This document shows positions 17,251 through 25,172 of a stretch of DNA of 64,000 bases, in pieces. The position numbers were made by a program, and so were the translations under genes. Location of the stretch: assembly GCF_900089585.1 (NCBI RefSeq), contig NZ_FLRH01000003.1, positions 2,804,501 to 2,868,500 of the forward strand, in the 5' to 3' direction. The notes beneath the pieces are model-generated. The model ran no database searches, was not told the origin of the DNA, and worked only from the letters and a program-made list of their open reading frames with translations. Each line of letters begins with the position of its first letter. The first letter of the stretch is position 1. Source of the stretch: Micromonospora sediminicola. GTDB lineage: Bacteria > Actinomycetota > Actinomycetes > Mycobacteriales > Micromonosporaceae.

Positions 17251-17750
17251 GGAGCGGTAGAGGCTGTCATGAATCTCGTCGGCAGAGAGCAAGTTGGTCA
17301 CTGCACGGTCGATCGTTGCCGCCCGACCGCAGACGGTGTCTCCGGCAGTGGGCGGACTTGCCGCGCCTCCTGCTGGGGGAGCGGGGTGACCTGTCGTGGC
17401 CGCAGAGGCGTGGTCATGCGCCGTTACTGATCGTTCAGACCGGTAAGGCCTTTCGCCTGGCCGACAGGTCGCGCGGTGGTTCTGCTCGCCCGTCCTGAGC
17501 CTGGTGCCGGCGGCGGTCTACTGATCAGGCGGCGCGGTGGGCCGGGCGGAGCGAGGTGAGCGCGCGAAGGGCGTCGGCGCGGGAGACGGGCTGATCGTCG
17601 TCGGACTGCAACGAGCCACGTCGACTGACTCCCCAGGGCCGGGGTGACCAGCCTCAGTCCGCGCGAACCAGCCGGCGCGTTGCCGTCGACCGTAGTGCGT
17701 TCGGGCGGGTGCACCTACGCGCCGGCCGTCGTGGACGGTCACCGCCGCGT
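17251..17750. other. Intergenic stretch with no recognisable gene
   Basis: About 500 bases between the repeat copy and the DUF2470 gene. Short frames on both strands lack family signatures and ribosome binding sites. It is probably decayed sequence around the IS3 insertion. Confidence 0.5.
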
Positions 17751-18482
17751 TCAGGCGGCGGCCCGGGGGCAGACCATCGGGTGCAGCAGCCGGGACAGCT
17801 CGGCGACGTCGGCGACGGGCCGCTCGAAGGCGAGTCGGGTGCGCCGCGTCGCGCCGGGCCGGCCGTAGGCGATCAGCAGCCCGTACCGGTCGATCCGGAC
17901 CACGCGCGGCGACTCGGCCCCGGGCAGTGCCAGGCGGCGGCGCAGGTAGCCGGTGACCTGGTCGGCGTGGTGGTCGGTGAGGTCGGCCAGCAGGTCCGAC
18001 TCGACCGGGTGCAGCGGATCGGGCTCGGCCCCCGCGTACGCGTCGGGGTCGATGCGGCGGACTCCGCCGGCGCGTTCCCAGCGGGCCTCGGCCACCTCGA
18101 ACCGGTGCAGGTGGAACCGGGTGCCCAGGTCGAGCAGGTCGCCGGTCGGATGGGTGGCGGCGAAGTCCAGTGCGGCGCCTCGGGCCTGGTCGCCGTCGAG
18201 GCGCTCGGCCCAGCCGGAGATCCAGGCCCGGCCGAGGGAGGGGGCGCCGGCGGCCGGCGGGAGGTCGAGCACGTCGAGGACGGTGGCGACGTCGCTGTCT
18301 CCGGCCGGCGGCGCCAGCGCCACGGCGAGGTCGCTGAACACCGGCACCAGCAGCAGCACCCGTCCGTCCGGGTCGGTGGCGTGCCGGACCTGGTGCGGGC
18401 CTGGGTCGCGGGCCAGGTGGACCAGAGCGGGCAGCCGGCCCGCGATCAGGGTACGCACGATCTCCGCCGGGCTGGGTCGCAT
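17751..18482 (-). CDS. DUF2470 (HugZ-like split-barrel) protein, iron-regulated
   Basis: 243 residues. The N-terminal part resembles the pyridoxamine-phosphate-oxidase-like split barrel, and the C-terminal block ESDLLADLTDHHADQVTGYL followed by RIDRYGLLI is DUF2470. This combination occurs in haem-degrading HugZ-like and other iron-linked proteins. ATG at 18482 was taken (MRPSPAEIVRTLIAGR), five codons inside the open frame, since it leaves the iron box 17 nt upstream. The gene is divergent from the rpsD-like gene and shares that box. A role in haem iron release or iron-dependent redox chemistry is inference. Confidence 0.75.
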   Translation of the reverse strand: MRPSPAEIVRTLIAGRLPALVHLARDPGPHQVRHATDPDGRVLLLVPVFSDLAVALAPPAGDSDVATVLDVLDLPPAAGAPSLGRAWISGWAERLDGDQARGAALDFAATHPTGDLLDLGTRFHLHRFEVAEARWERAGGVRRIDPDAYAGAEPDPLHPVESDLLADLTDHHADQVTGYLRRRLALPGAESPRVVRIDRYGLLIAYGRPGATRRTRLAFERPVADVAELSRLLHPMVCPRAAA

Positions 18483-18498
18483 CCTCGACCTCCTCAAG

Positions 18499-18517
18499 AT
18501 AGGTTAGGCTTACCTAA
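18499..18517. promoter_or_regulatory. DtxR/IdeR-type iron box
   Basis: ATAGGTTAGGCTTACCTAA matches the actinobacterial iron-box consensus TTAGGTTAGSCTAACCTAA at 17 of 19 positions. It lies between the divergent DUF2470 gene (17 nt from its start) and the S4-like gene (36 nt from its start), so it can control both. Confidence 0.85.
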
Positions 18518-18552
18518 TAAACAGGCTAGACCATTCGATCGGAGACGTCGAC

Positions 18553-19161
18553 GTGAACCACCCCCGGCCCAAGGCCCGGCTCTCCCGCGCCCTCGGCGTC
18601 CCGCTCACGCGCAAGTGCGTGCGGTACGTCGAGCGGCGCCCCTACCCGCCGGGTGTGCACGGCCGCAACCGCCGCAAGACCTCCGACTACCAGGTGCGGC
18701 TGCTGGAGAAGCAGCGGCTGCGCCACCAGTACAACGTCAGCGAGGTCCAGTTGCGCCGCACGTTCGACGAGGCCGCCCGCGGCGCCGGCAAGACCGGCGA
18801 GTCGCTGGTCACGCTCCTGGAACGGCGTCTCGACGCGGTGGTGCTCCGGGCCGGGCTGGCCCGCAGCATCTACCAGGCGCGCCAACTCGTCGGGCACGGT
18901 CACTTCACCGTCGACGGACACAAGGTCGACCGTCCGTCCTACCGGCTGCGGCCGGGCCAGGTGGTCGCGGTCCGCGAACGCAGCCGGACCCTGCCGCCGT
19001 TCCAGCTCGCCGCCGCCGGCGCGCACGCCGACGAACAGCCCCGGCCGTACCTGTCGGTGGAACTCGCCGGGCTGCGCGCGACGTTGCTGCGCGAACCGGC
19101 CCGTCGCGAGGTGCCGGTGATCTGCGACGAGCAGTTGGTGGTCGAGTTCTACTCCCGCTGA
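18553..19161 (+). CDS. rpsD: Ribosomal protein S4, probable second copy
   Basis: 202 residues, full length for actinobacterial S4. N-terminal ARPYPPG-like block (here VERRPYPPGVHGRNRR), then VRLLEKQRLRHQYNVSE, the S4 RNA-binding domain at about 95-160 (LDAVVLRAGLARSIYQARQL, then VGHGHFTVDGHKV), and the end CDEQLVVEFYSR. The zinc-binding cysteines of some S4 proteins are absent, as in the usual actinomycete form. What is odd is the context: it sits behind an iron box beside siderophore genes, and has several unusual residues (LTRKCVRYVE). This suggests an iron-responsive paralogue, with the housekeeping copy elsewhere; that cannot be confirmed from this window. Confidence 0.85.
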   Translation: MNHPRPKARLSRALGVPLTRKCVRYVERRPYPPGVHGRNRRKTSDYQVRLLEKQRLRHQYNVSEVQLRRTFDEAARGAGKTGESLVTLLERRLDAVVLRAGLARSIYQARQLVGHGHFTVDGHKVDRPSYRLRPGQVVAVRERSRTLPPFQLAAAGAHADEQPRPYLSVELAGLRATLLREPARREVPVICDEQLVVEFYSR

Positions 19162-19208
19162 CGGGGACGACGAACCGGCGACGACAAGGACACGCTCCCC
19201 GCCCGCGG

Positions 19209-20354
19209 TCATCGGCCGGGCGGGCGGGCCGCCCACCCGGCCGCGATCCGGTGCGGGTCGCCGGTGCGAAACTCCGGGGGCTCGTGCAGCAGGAAGTCGC
19301 GGTGGCTGATGTTCCAGGCGTACGCGCCGGCCATGGCGAAGACCAGCACGTCGCCGACGCCCACCGGGCCGGCATCGGTCGAGCGGGACAGCACGTCCTT
19401 CGGGGTGCACAGCTGCCCGACGACGGTCACCGGCCCGCCGTCGGTGCGCGGGCCGTCGCCGCCGTGCCGCGGGTGCACGGTGAACGGCTGCGGGTGGCCC
19501 TTGGCCGCGGGCGTGCGCAGGTGGTGGGTGCCGCCCGCGACCACCGCGAACCATTCGCCGTGGGAGCGTTTCACGTCGATCACCTCGGTGAGGTACGCAC
19601 CGCAGTAGACGGTGACCGAACGGCCCGGCTCGACGCGCAGCCGCACCCCCGGGTACGCGTCGAGCAGGCCGCCCAGCGCGCGACCGTAACCAGCCCAGTC
19701 GAACCGGGCCGCCGGGGCACCGTAGTCGACCGCCATGCCGCCGCCGACATCGATCTCCCGGGCGCCGACCTCGTTGACCGACCAACGGACCACATGCTCG
19801 GCCACGGTGGCGGCGAGCGGCCCGTCCAACCCGCTGGCCAGGTGGACGTGCACGCCACGCACCTCCACCCCATCCGGGGGGCGGCGCGCGCAGGCCACCG
19901 CCTCGGCCGGGTCCATGCCGAACGGGCTGGGTCGTCCGCCCATCACCAGGCTCGCGCCGGGCGCGTCCAACGGCAGGTTCACCCGCAGCAGCACCCTGGC
20001 CGGTGTGCCGCCGGCGACCGCCAGCGTGCCCAGGCGACGCAACTCGGCCGGGGACTCCACGTGGATCCGCGCCACCCCGGAGGCGAGCGCGGCTGCCAGG
20101 TCCGCGCCGGTCTTGCCCGGCCCGGCGTACGCCGCCGCCGGGCGGCCGGGCAGCACCTCGGTGAGGCGTCGCAGCTCACCTCGGCTCGCGGTCTCGAAGC
20201 CGTCGACCACCGGTGCCAGCGTGCGTAACACGTCCGGCTCCGGATTCGCCTTCATCGCGTACAGCAGCTCGACCCCGGGCGGCAGCGCCGCGCGGATCGC
20301 CCGGGCGTGCCCGGTCAGCGCGTCGAGGTCGTGGACGTAGACCGGCCGGGTCAC
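19209..20354 (-). CDS. PLP-dependent decarboxylase (type III, DAP/ornithine-like), siderophore
   Basis: 381 residues, fold type III like diaminopimelate and SbnH decarboxylases. The PLP lysine is in LLYAMKANPEP (about residue 31), the glycine loop is VGGGMAVDYG, the phosphate-binding and dimer residues are at LRVEPGRSVTVYCG, and the C-terminal Cys/Asp element is QLCTPKDVLSRS. GTG at 20354 overlaps the previous gene's TGA by four bases. As the last gene of the NIS operon it probably makes the diamine or amino-alcohol building block, as SbnH does for staphyloferrin B by acting on a citryl intermediate or free amino acid. Confidence 0.88.
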   Translation of the reverse strand: MTRPVYVHDLDALTGHARAIRAALPPGVELLYAMKANPEPDVLRTLAPVVDGFETASRGELRRLTEVLPGRPAAAYAGPGKTGADLAAALASGVARIHVESPAELRRLGTLAVAGGTPARVLLRVNLPLDAPGASLVMGGRPSPFGMDPAEAVACARRPPDGVEVRGVHVHLASGLDGPLAATVAEHVVRWSVNEVGAREIDVGGGMAVDYGAPAARFDWAGYGRALGGLLDAYPGVRLRVEPGRSVTVYCGAYLTEVIDVKRSHGEWFAVVAGGTHHLRTPAAKGHPQPFTVHPRHGGDGPRTDGGPVTVVGQLCTPKDVLSRSTDAGPVGVGDVLVFAMAGAYAWNISHRDFLLHEPPEFRTGDPHRIAAGWAARPPGR

Positions 20355-21946
20355 CCGCGACCGCCGAACGGGTTCGGCACCGGCACGAACGGCGCCGCCC
20401 GGTCCGCGTCGCGCCGCCAGCGCACCAGCAGGTTCGCCTTGGCGACCAGCGGCTCGCCGGCCAGCAGCGCGCGCAGCTCCGGCGGGTCGTCCAGTTCGGC
20501 GGCGACCGTCGCGACCACCTCGCGCACCTCCCGCCACAGGGCCGGCTCGATGCCGGGCCGGGCGTCGGCGAGTGCGCCGCAGATCCCGGCGAGGTGGTTG
20601 ACGAACAGACAGTAGACGACCCGTTGCCGGGCGTCCTTCGGGCCGTATCCCACCTGTCGGGGCAGGCCGTGCGGCCAGTCGGTCCAGCGGCTGGTGTCGA
20701 GCTTCACCCCTTCCAGGTCGCGCAGCAGCATCCGCGCCGGGCGGCCGTCGGGGTCGCGCACGACGACCACGTTCTGCAGGTGCGACTCGTGCACCACTCC
20801 GTGCCGCAACCAGGCGCGCAGCACGGCCGGCGCCAGCATCGCGACGTAACGCCGCCACCAGTCGACCGGGTCGGACACCGGCAGCGGTGCGGCGGCCAGC
20901 GCCGCCGCCAGCACCGGCGTCTGACCGGGCCGCAGGTGGGCGCGCAGCCCGGTGCGCAGGATCGTCCCGTACGCCTCGTCCGCGCCGGGCAGGTCGACGG
21001 TCCGGTAGGCGGGCTCGGCCAGCAGAGCCACGCCGTCGGGCAGCGGCACGTCGGCGAGCAGCCCGGTCAACGCGACCGCGCCGGTCAGCTCGTACCGGGC
21101 GTTCTTACGCAGGCAGTTGGTGATGCGCACGTGCAGGCTGGTCTTGACGAACAGGTCGGCATCGGGGGAGTAGAGGGTGCGGACGCTCGCGGTGGGGCGC
21201 ACCGGTCTTCCGGCCGCACCGAGCCTCCGCACCCGGGCATGTACCGGTGGCATCAGCCTCAGCTGCCACGGATGCACCGGCAGCACCCGGTGCCCGGCCG
21301 GCGGGCGTGGCGGGTCCAGGGCGGCCAGCAACTCCTCGAAGGGCCCGGCCCCGGCAACCAGGCCGTCCGGCACGGCGAGCCAGTGCAGCCGGAACGCGGT
21401 GCGCAGCTCCGGCGCGTACGCCCGCCATTCGTCCGGGTCGCCGCTGCGCCACTTCGGGGTGGGATGGTGCGGATGGCCGAGGACGAGCGACTGCTCGGAG
21501 GCTACGTAGGCGTCGACCGCCGGGTCCCCGGTCGGCGTGGGGTCGGTGTCCGGCTGCCCGGCCAGCAGTTGGGCGGTCACCTCCCGGCTCGCCTGCACCT
21601 GCCCGACGAACTCGGAGTTGTTCCGGCCGGTGCGCACGGCCAGCTCCGCGGCCACCAGAGCGGCCAGTTGATCCGCGTGCACCTCTGCCCACCGGCCGCC
21701 GTCCGGGCGGGCGCGCACCGGCCCGTGGTAGCGGTGCGCGCCGACCGGGGACAGCCGGGTCACCGCGCAGCGCAACGCCATGCCGGTGGCCGGCAGCCGG
21801 ACCCGCACCTGGTCACCGGCCACGGTGGCCTCGCCTGCGGGGGCGGCGACCTCACGGACCAGGCAGCCGAACACGGCGTGCGCGGCGGCCAGGTCCGCCG
21901 GGTGGGTGTGCCGCGCCGCCCGGGGGCGCAGGCCGGTGCTCGTCAT
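20351..21946 (-). CDS. IucA/IucC-family NIS siderophore synthetase (copy 2)
   Basis: 531 residues. ATP-dependent condensation of a carboxylate (citrate or its ester) with an amine or alcohol, NRPS-independent. Family blocks are clear: RVLPVHPWQLRL (about residue 230), SPDADLFVKTSLHVRITNCL, HESHLQNVVVV with the catalytic His, and RDLEGVKLD. ATG at 21946 overlaps the stop of the first synthetase by four bases (ATGA). It is the third gene of a four-gene minus-strand operon. The substrate class (A, B or C) cannot be told from these motifs. Confidence 0.92.
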   Translation of the reverse strand: MTSTGLRPRAARHTHPADLAAAHAVFGCLVREVAAPAGEATVAGDQVRVRLPATGMALRCAVTRLSPVGAHRYHGPVRARPDGGRWAEVHADQLAALVAAELAVRTGRNNSEFVGQVQASREVTAQLLAGQPDTDPTPTGDPAVDAYVASEQSLVLGHPHHPTPKWRSGDPDEWRAYAPELRTAFRLHWLAVPDGLVAGAGPFEELLAALDPPRPPAGHRVLPVHPWQLRLMPPVHARVRRLGAAGRPVRPTASVRTLYSPDADLFVKTSLHVRITNCLRKNARYELTGAVALTGLLADVPLPDGVALLAEPAYRTVDLPGADEAYGTILRTGLRAHLRPGQTPVLAAALAAAPLPVSDPVDWWRRYVAMLAPAVLRAWLRHGVVHESHLQNVVVVRDPDGRPARMLLRDLEGVKLDTSRWTDWPHGLPRQVGYGPKDARQRVVYCLFVNHLAGICGALADARPGIEPALWREVREVVATVAAELDDPPELRALLAGEPLVAKANLLVRWRRDADRAAPFVPVPNPFGGRG

Positions 21947-23562
21947 CGCGTCTCCCGCAGGTAGTTCGGGCCGGTGCGCCGGTAGTACTTGTTGACGTCG
22001 GCGCAGCCGAGGCGTTGCTTCGGCAGCAGAGTGCCGGCGGTGACCATCGCCTTGACCGGCAGCCGGTCGGCGCACAGCACCCGGTCGGTGAATGCGTGCG
22101 CGGCCGGCCCGTCGCCCCACCGGTCCCGGGCGGCGACGAGTCGTGGTGTCAGCGCGGCGGCCGGCGTCGGCACCGGCACGCCCCGGGCGGCCAGCGCCAG
22201 CAGCGGCGCGGCGGCGGCCAGGTGCAGGGTGATGGTCACGAACACGTCGGCCAGTTCGCCGGGGTCGGTCACCCACATCCGCGCGTCCCGCAGCGCCACC
22301 GCGTCGTGGTGGCGCGGGTCGAGGCGGGCGCCGTCGTCGTCCTTGTAGAGCAGGCCGATCGTTCCGTCCGGTGCGAGGAGCACGTGGATGTTCTGCGGGT
22401 GGGCCTCCAGCGCCACGCCGTACCGGAGCCACAGGCAGACGTGCCAGTCGAGCAGCAGGTCCAGATAGGAGTCGAGCACCGCGGCGGCCCGACCGCCGCT
22501 GACCCGCTCCAGCACCGTGCCGGCCTCCGGGTCGGGCGCGGCGAGGGCCGCGACCGGCACCACCCGCGATCCGGCCAGGTTCCGGGGGAATCGGCGGATC
22601 AGGAACGCCGGACCGTCGTCGCCGGTGTGCCCGAAGGTGCGCTCGTCGGCGTGCCGGATCCGGCCGGCGAAGGCCGGTTCGGCGGCGGCGATCCGGTCGA
22701 GCAGCCCGGCCACCGCCGCTCCGTCGGCCAACGAGTCCGGCCGCAGGCCGCGCCGGTTGCGGGCGCCCAGCGTCGCGGTGGGCAGCGGCAGCTTCAGGTG
22801 GGTGTACGGGTCGTCGGCGAGCGCCACCGTGCGCATGGACAGCGTCGGTCGCACGATCACCGCCGGTCGTTCGGTCAGCGGCGGCGCGTGCCGAGCCGCG
22901 GTGAGCGGATGCACCGGCAGCAGCAGGTCGTCGGCCCGGTCCGCGGCCGGCCACCAGGCGGGCAACGCTCCGGTGAGCCGCACCGCCGCCCGGGACGCGG
23001 CCTGCCAGCGCAGCGCGAAACGGGGCGCGTGCTCCGGGGCGTACCGGAGCAGGTCGTCGTCGTCGAGGCCGTGCCGGCACCGGTCGGTCGGGTAGACCGG
23101 ATGGCCGGCGTGCGCAGCGAGCACGTCGTCGAGCAGCGCCGCCGGCATGCCGACCGGCGCGGTCGCCCGTTCGGCGGCCACCGCGGCGAACACCGCCGGC
23201 CGGGCTCGGGTGGCGAGCCGGCGGGCCCGCAGATCGGCGTGGCACTCGGCGGTGAACGTCCGCCAGCCGGTCTCCGCCTCCGGGTCGTCGGCCGGGGCGA
23301 GCAGCGCGAGCAGGCCGTCGAGCTTGTCCACCACGCGGTCCGGGCCGTCCGGGTCGCGCACCCGCACGGTTGGTCGCGCGCAGCGCAGGGCCGCCTGGAA
23401 CCCGTCGGCGCGGACCGGGATGCGCAACAGCCCACCGGCGTGCGGCACCTCCCACCGGTCGGAGCCGAGGAGCCGGCCGCGCCGGAGCAGGCCGAGGTGG
23501 TCCTCGCGCAGGAGGGCGTCGAGCACCCGGCGGAAGACCTGCCGTTCGCTGTCGTCGGTCAT
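21943..23562 (-). CDS. IucA/IucC-family NIS siderophore synthetase (copy 1)
   Basis: 539 residues. It has the synthetase core with LLLPVHPLTAARH (a variant of the HPWQ block), RPTLSMRTVALADDPYTHLK, then LEAHPQNIHVLLAPDG with the catalytic His and the LLYKDDDGARLD block. The start at 23562 shares one base with the ATP-grasp stop. Sequence differs strongly from the second synthetase, so the two likely perform different condensations, as in two-step carboxylate siderophores of the staphyloferrin type. Confidence 0.92.
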   Translation of the reverse strand: MTDDSERQVFRRVLDALLREDHLGLLRRGRLLGSDRWEVPHAGGLLRIPVRADGFQAALRCARPTVRVRDPDGPDRVVDKLDGLLALLAPADDPEAETGWRTFTAECHADLRARRLATRARPAVFAAVAAERATAPVGMPAALLDDVLAAHAGHPVYPTDRCRHGLDDDDLLRYAPEHAPRFALRWQAASRAAVRLTGALPAWWPAADRADDLLLPVHPLTAARHAPPLTERPAVIVRPTLSMRTVALADDPYTHLKLPLPTATLGARNRRGLRPDSLADGAAVAGLLDRIAAAEPAFAGRIRHADERTFGHTGDDGPAFLIRRFPRNLAGSRVVPVAALAAPDPEAGTVLERVSGGRAAAVLDSYLDLLLDWHVCLWLRYGVALEAHPQNIHVLLAPDGTIGLLYKDDDGARLDPRHHDAVALRDARMWVTDPGELADVFVTITLHLAAAAPLLALAARGVPVPTPAAALTPRLVAARDRWGDGPAAHAFTDRVLCADRLPVKAMVTAGTLLPKQRLGCADVNKYYRRTGPNYLRETR

Positions 23563-24734
23563 CAGGTGATCGTCCAGCGCAGCTCGTTCCGGAACGCGGT
23601 CAGCGCGGCCCGCACAGCGTCGGGGTCGGGTCCGATGCCGTGCAACACGGCCAGGTAGTCGCGGTTGGTGCCGGTGTGCTCCGCGACCCGGCCCGCCTCG
23701 AGCAGCGGCCGGCAGGACAGTCGGACGCCGTCGCGGATTGTGTCCACCGACCCGGGCGCCGCCGCGAGCCGGCCGGACCGGTCGGCGCAGACGTACTCGA
23801 CCCGGGCGTGCCGGTCGAGCGCGACCGGGTCGGGCACGTCCATCGCGGCCAGCGGCTCGCCGAGGTGCAACCGGATCACGTGGGCGAACAGCGGAACCCC
23901 GAGCAGGTCGGCGAGGATCACGTCCATCCGGTCACCGATCAGGCGGTCGTTCACCTCGATCAGCCGAACCCGGTCGCCGCCCACCACGTACTCGGTGTGG
24001 CAGGCGCCGAAGTCGACGCCGAGCGCCCCGAGCAGCGCGCGGAGCCGCGTGTCGTGGGCGGGCGACGGAGGCGACCAGTCGAGGCTCGTCTCGGTGAAGG
24101 TGGGCGGCGGACCGAGGCCGGTCCGCCACCCGCCGAGCACCGCCAGCGACACGCCGTCGCCCAGGGTGTCGTAGGTGCGCAGCTCGCCGGCCAGGTACTC
24201 CTCGACCACCAGGGCCACATCCGCCCGCCGCCGCCGGATCGTGGCGACCCGGGCCGCCAGCTCGCGCCGGTCGGCCACCAGGTACACGTCCTCGCTGGCC
24301 ACGCCGTCGCGCGGCTTGACCACGGCGGGGAAGAGGTCGTCCGGCACAGTGGGTGCGGCATTCGGTTCGACGGTGACCACGCGGACCGGATCGAGGCCGA
24401 CGGCGGCGAGCGCGCGGCGCATCGCCGCCTTGTCCTTGCAGCGGCGGGCCGCCTCCGGATCCTTACCCGGCAGACCGAGCTTGCCGGCCGCGACGGCGGT
24501 CGCCTCCTGGAGGTGGTCGCTGTTGGACAGCAGCGCGGCAGGCGGCTCGGCCGCCGTGGCCGTGACGACCGCCGCCGCGTCGCGGACCGCGCAGTGCCGC
24601 ACCGGGACGCCGGACGGCCACTCGCCGGGGCGGTCGGTCAGCACCGTGATCGGCAGGCCGAGCGCGTCCGCCGCCGGAAGAAAACCTTCCACGACGGCGT
24701 CAGTGGGGTTCAGCGCGGTCAGATAGAGCCGCAT
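23562..24734 (-). CDS. ATP-grasp enzyme, first gene of siderophore operon
   Basis: 390 residues with an ATP-grasp core: the KDKAAMRRALAAVGLDP helix, PAVVKPRDGVASEDVYLV (the phosphate-binding Lys and loop), VVEEYLAGELRTYDT and the metal-binding RLIEVNDRLIGD. It could join an amino acid or hydroxy acid to the siderophore by forming an acyl phosphate, complementing the two IucA/C enzymes. ATG at 24734 (MRLYLTALNPTD) is preferred over 24755, since the latter would lie within the iron box. Good ribosome binding (GGGGGTGGGAT) is upstream. Confidence 0.85.
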   Translation of the reverse strand: MRLYLTALNPTDAVVEGFLPAADALGLPITVLTDRPGEWPSGVPVRHCAVRDAAAVVTATAAEPPAALLSNSDHLQEATAVAAGKLGLPGKDPEAARRCKDKAAMRRALAAVGLDPVRVVTVEPNAAPTVPDDLFPAVVKPRDGVASEDVYLVADRRELAARVATIRRRRADVALVVEEYLAGELRTYDTLGDGVSLAVLGGWRTGLGPPPTFTETSLDWSPPSPAHDTRLRALLGALGVDFGACHTEYVVGGDRVRLIEVNDRLIGDRMDVILADLLGVPLFAHVIRLHLGEPLAAMDVPDPVALDRHARVEYVCADRSGRLAAAPGSVDTIRDGVRLSCRPLLEAGRVAEHTGTNRDYLAVLHGIGPDPDAVRAALTAFRNELRWTIT

Positions 24735-24754
24735 CCCACCCCCTCGACTCGACA

Positions 24755-24773
24755 TTAGGAAAGCCTACCCTAA
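24755..24773. promoter_or_regulatory. DtxR/IdeR-type iron box of siderophore operon
   Basis: TTAGGAAAGCCTACCCTAA, matching the iron-box consensus at 16 of 19 positions, ends 21 nt upstream of the ATP-grasp ATG. Placement over the expected promoter implies repression when ferrous iron is plentiful. Confidence 0.8.
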
Positions 24774-25172
24774 ATATGGGGTTCATCCGGTTCATCGGTA
24801 ACCTGGCGCGTCGTCACGGACGATCGAGCGCTCGACCCACCGCACGCGCTACCCGGGCCGCCGCGTGGCCACCTCGCAACCGCACGCACTGTCGAGGGGG
24901 ACCGCCGCTTTCCCGTCGACGATGTCATCGATTGGCCCAAGTCACCGGTCGCGGCGCGCATCGGCGATCACATCCTCTCGCACCATTGGCCCCCGAGCCT
25001 CCAGACGCCCGTGGGGACCACGGGCACCCACCCGCGCGGACTGCCGCACCATCGAGGGACCGAGCGGCGCACGGTGCACTTTCGCGCGGTTGGGAACGGT
25101 CGCGGTCCGGTGAGCGGCTCTTGGTTGCAGGACCGCCAGCTCTCGCAACCCCGACGGCCGGTAGACGTCCTC
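24774..25172. other. Intergenic stretch, no gene
   Basis: About 400 bases between the siderophore operon promoter and the alaS-like gene. The frame of the alaS-like gene is open upstream to 25011 but that part has no family resemblance. I see no hairpin or RNA gene. Confidence 0.5.

Noticed and set aside
18499..18517. Zur (zinc) control of the S4 copy
   Set aside because: The palindrome fits the DtxR/IdeR iron box; actinobacterial Zur sites are of the TGAAAATGATTTTCA type, and this S4 has no alternative zinc ligands to swap.
17709..20228. 839-residue plus-strand ORF
   Set aside because: Antisense to the DUF2470 and decarboxylase genes and overlapping S4 out of frame; only shadow composition.
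21247..23658. 803-residue plus-strand ORF
   Set aside because: Antisense to both IucA/IucC genes, which carry clear catalytic motifs on the minus strand.
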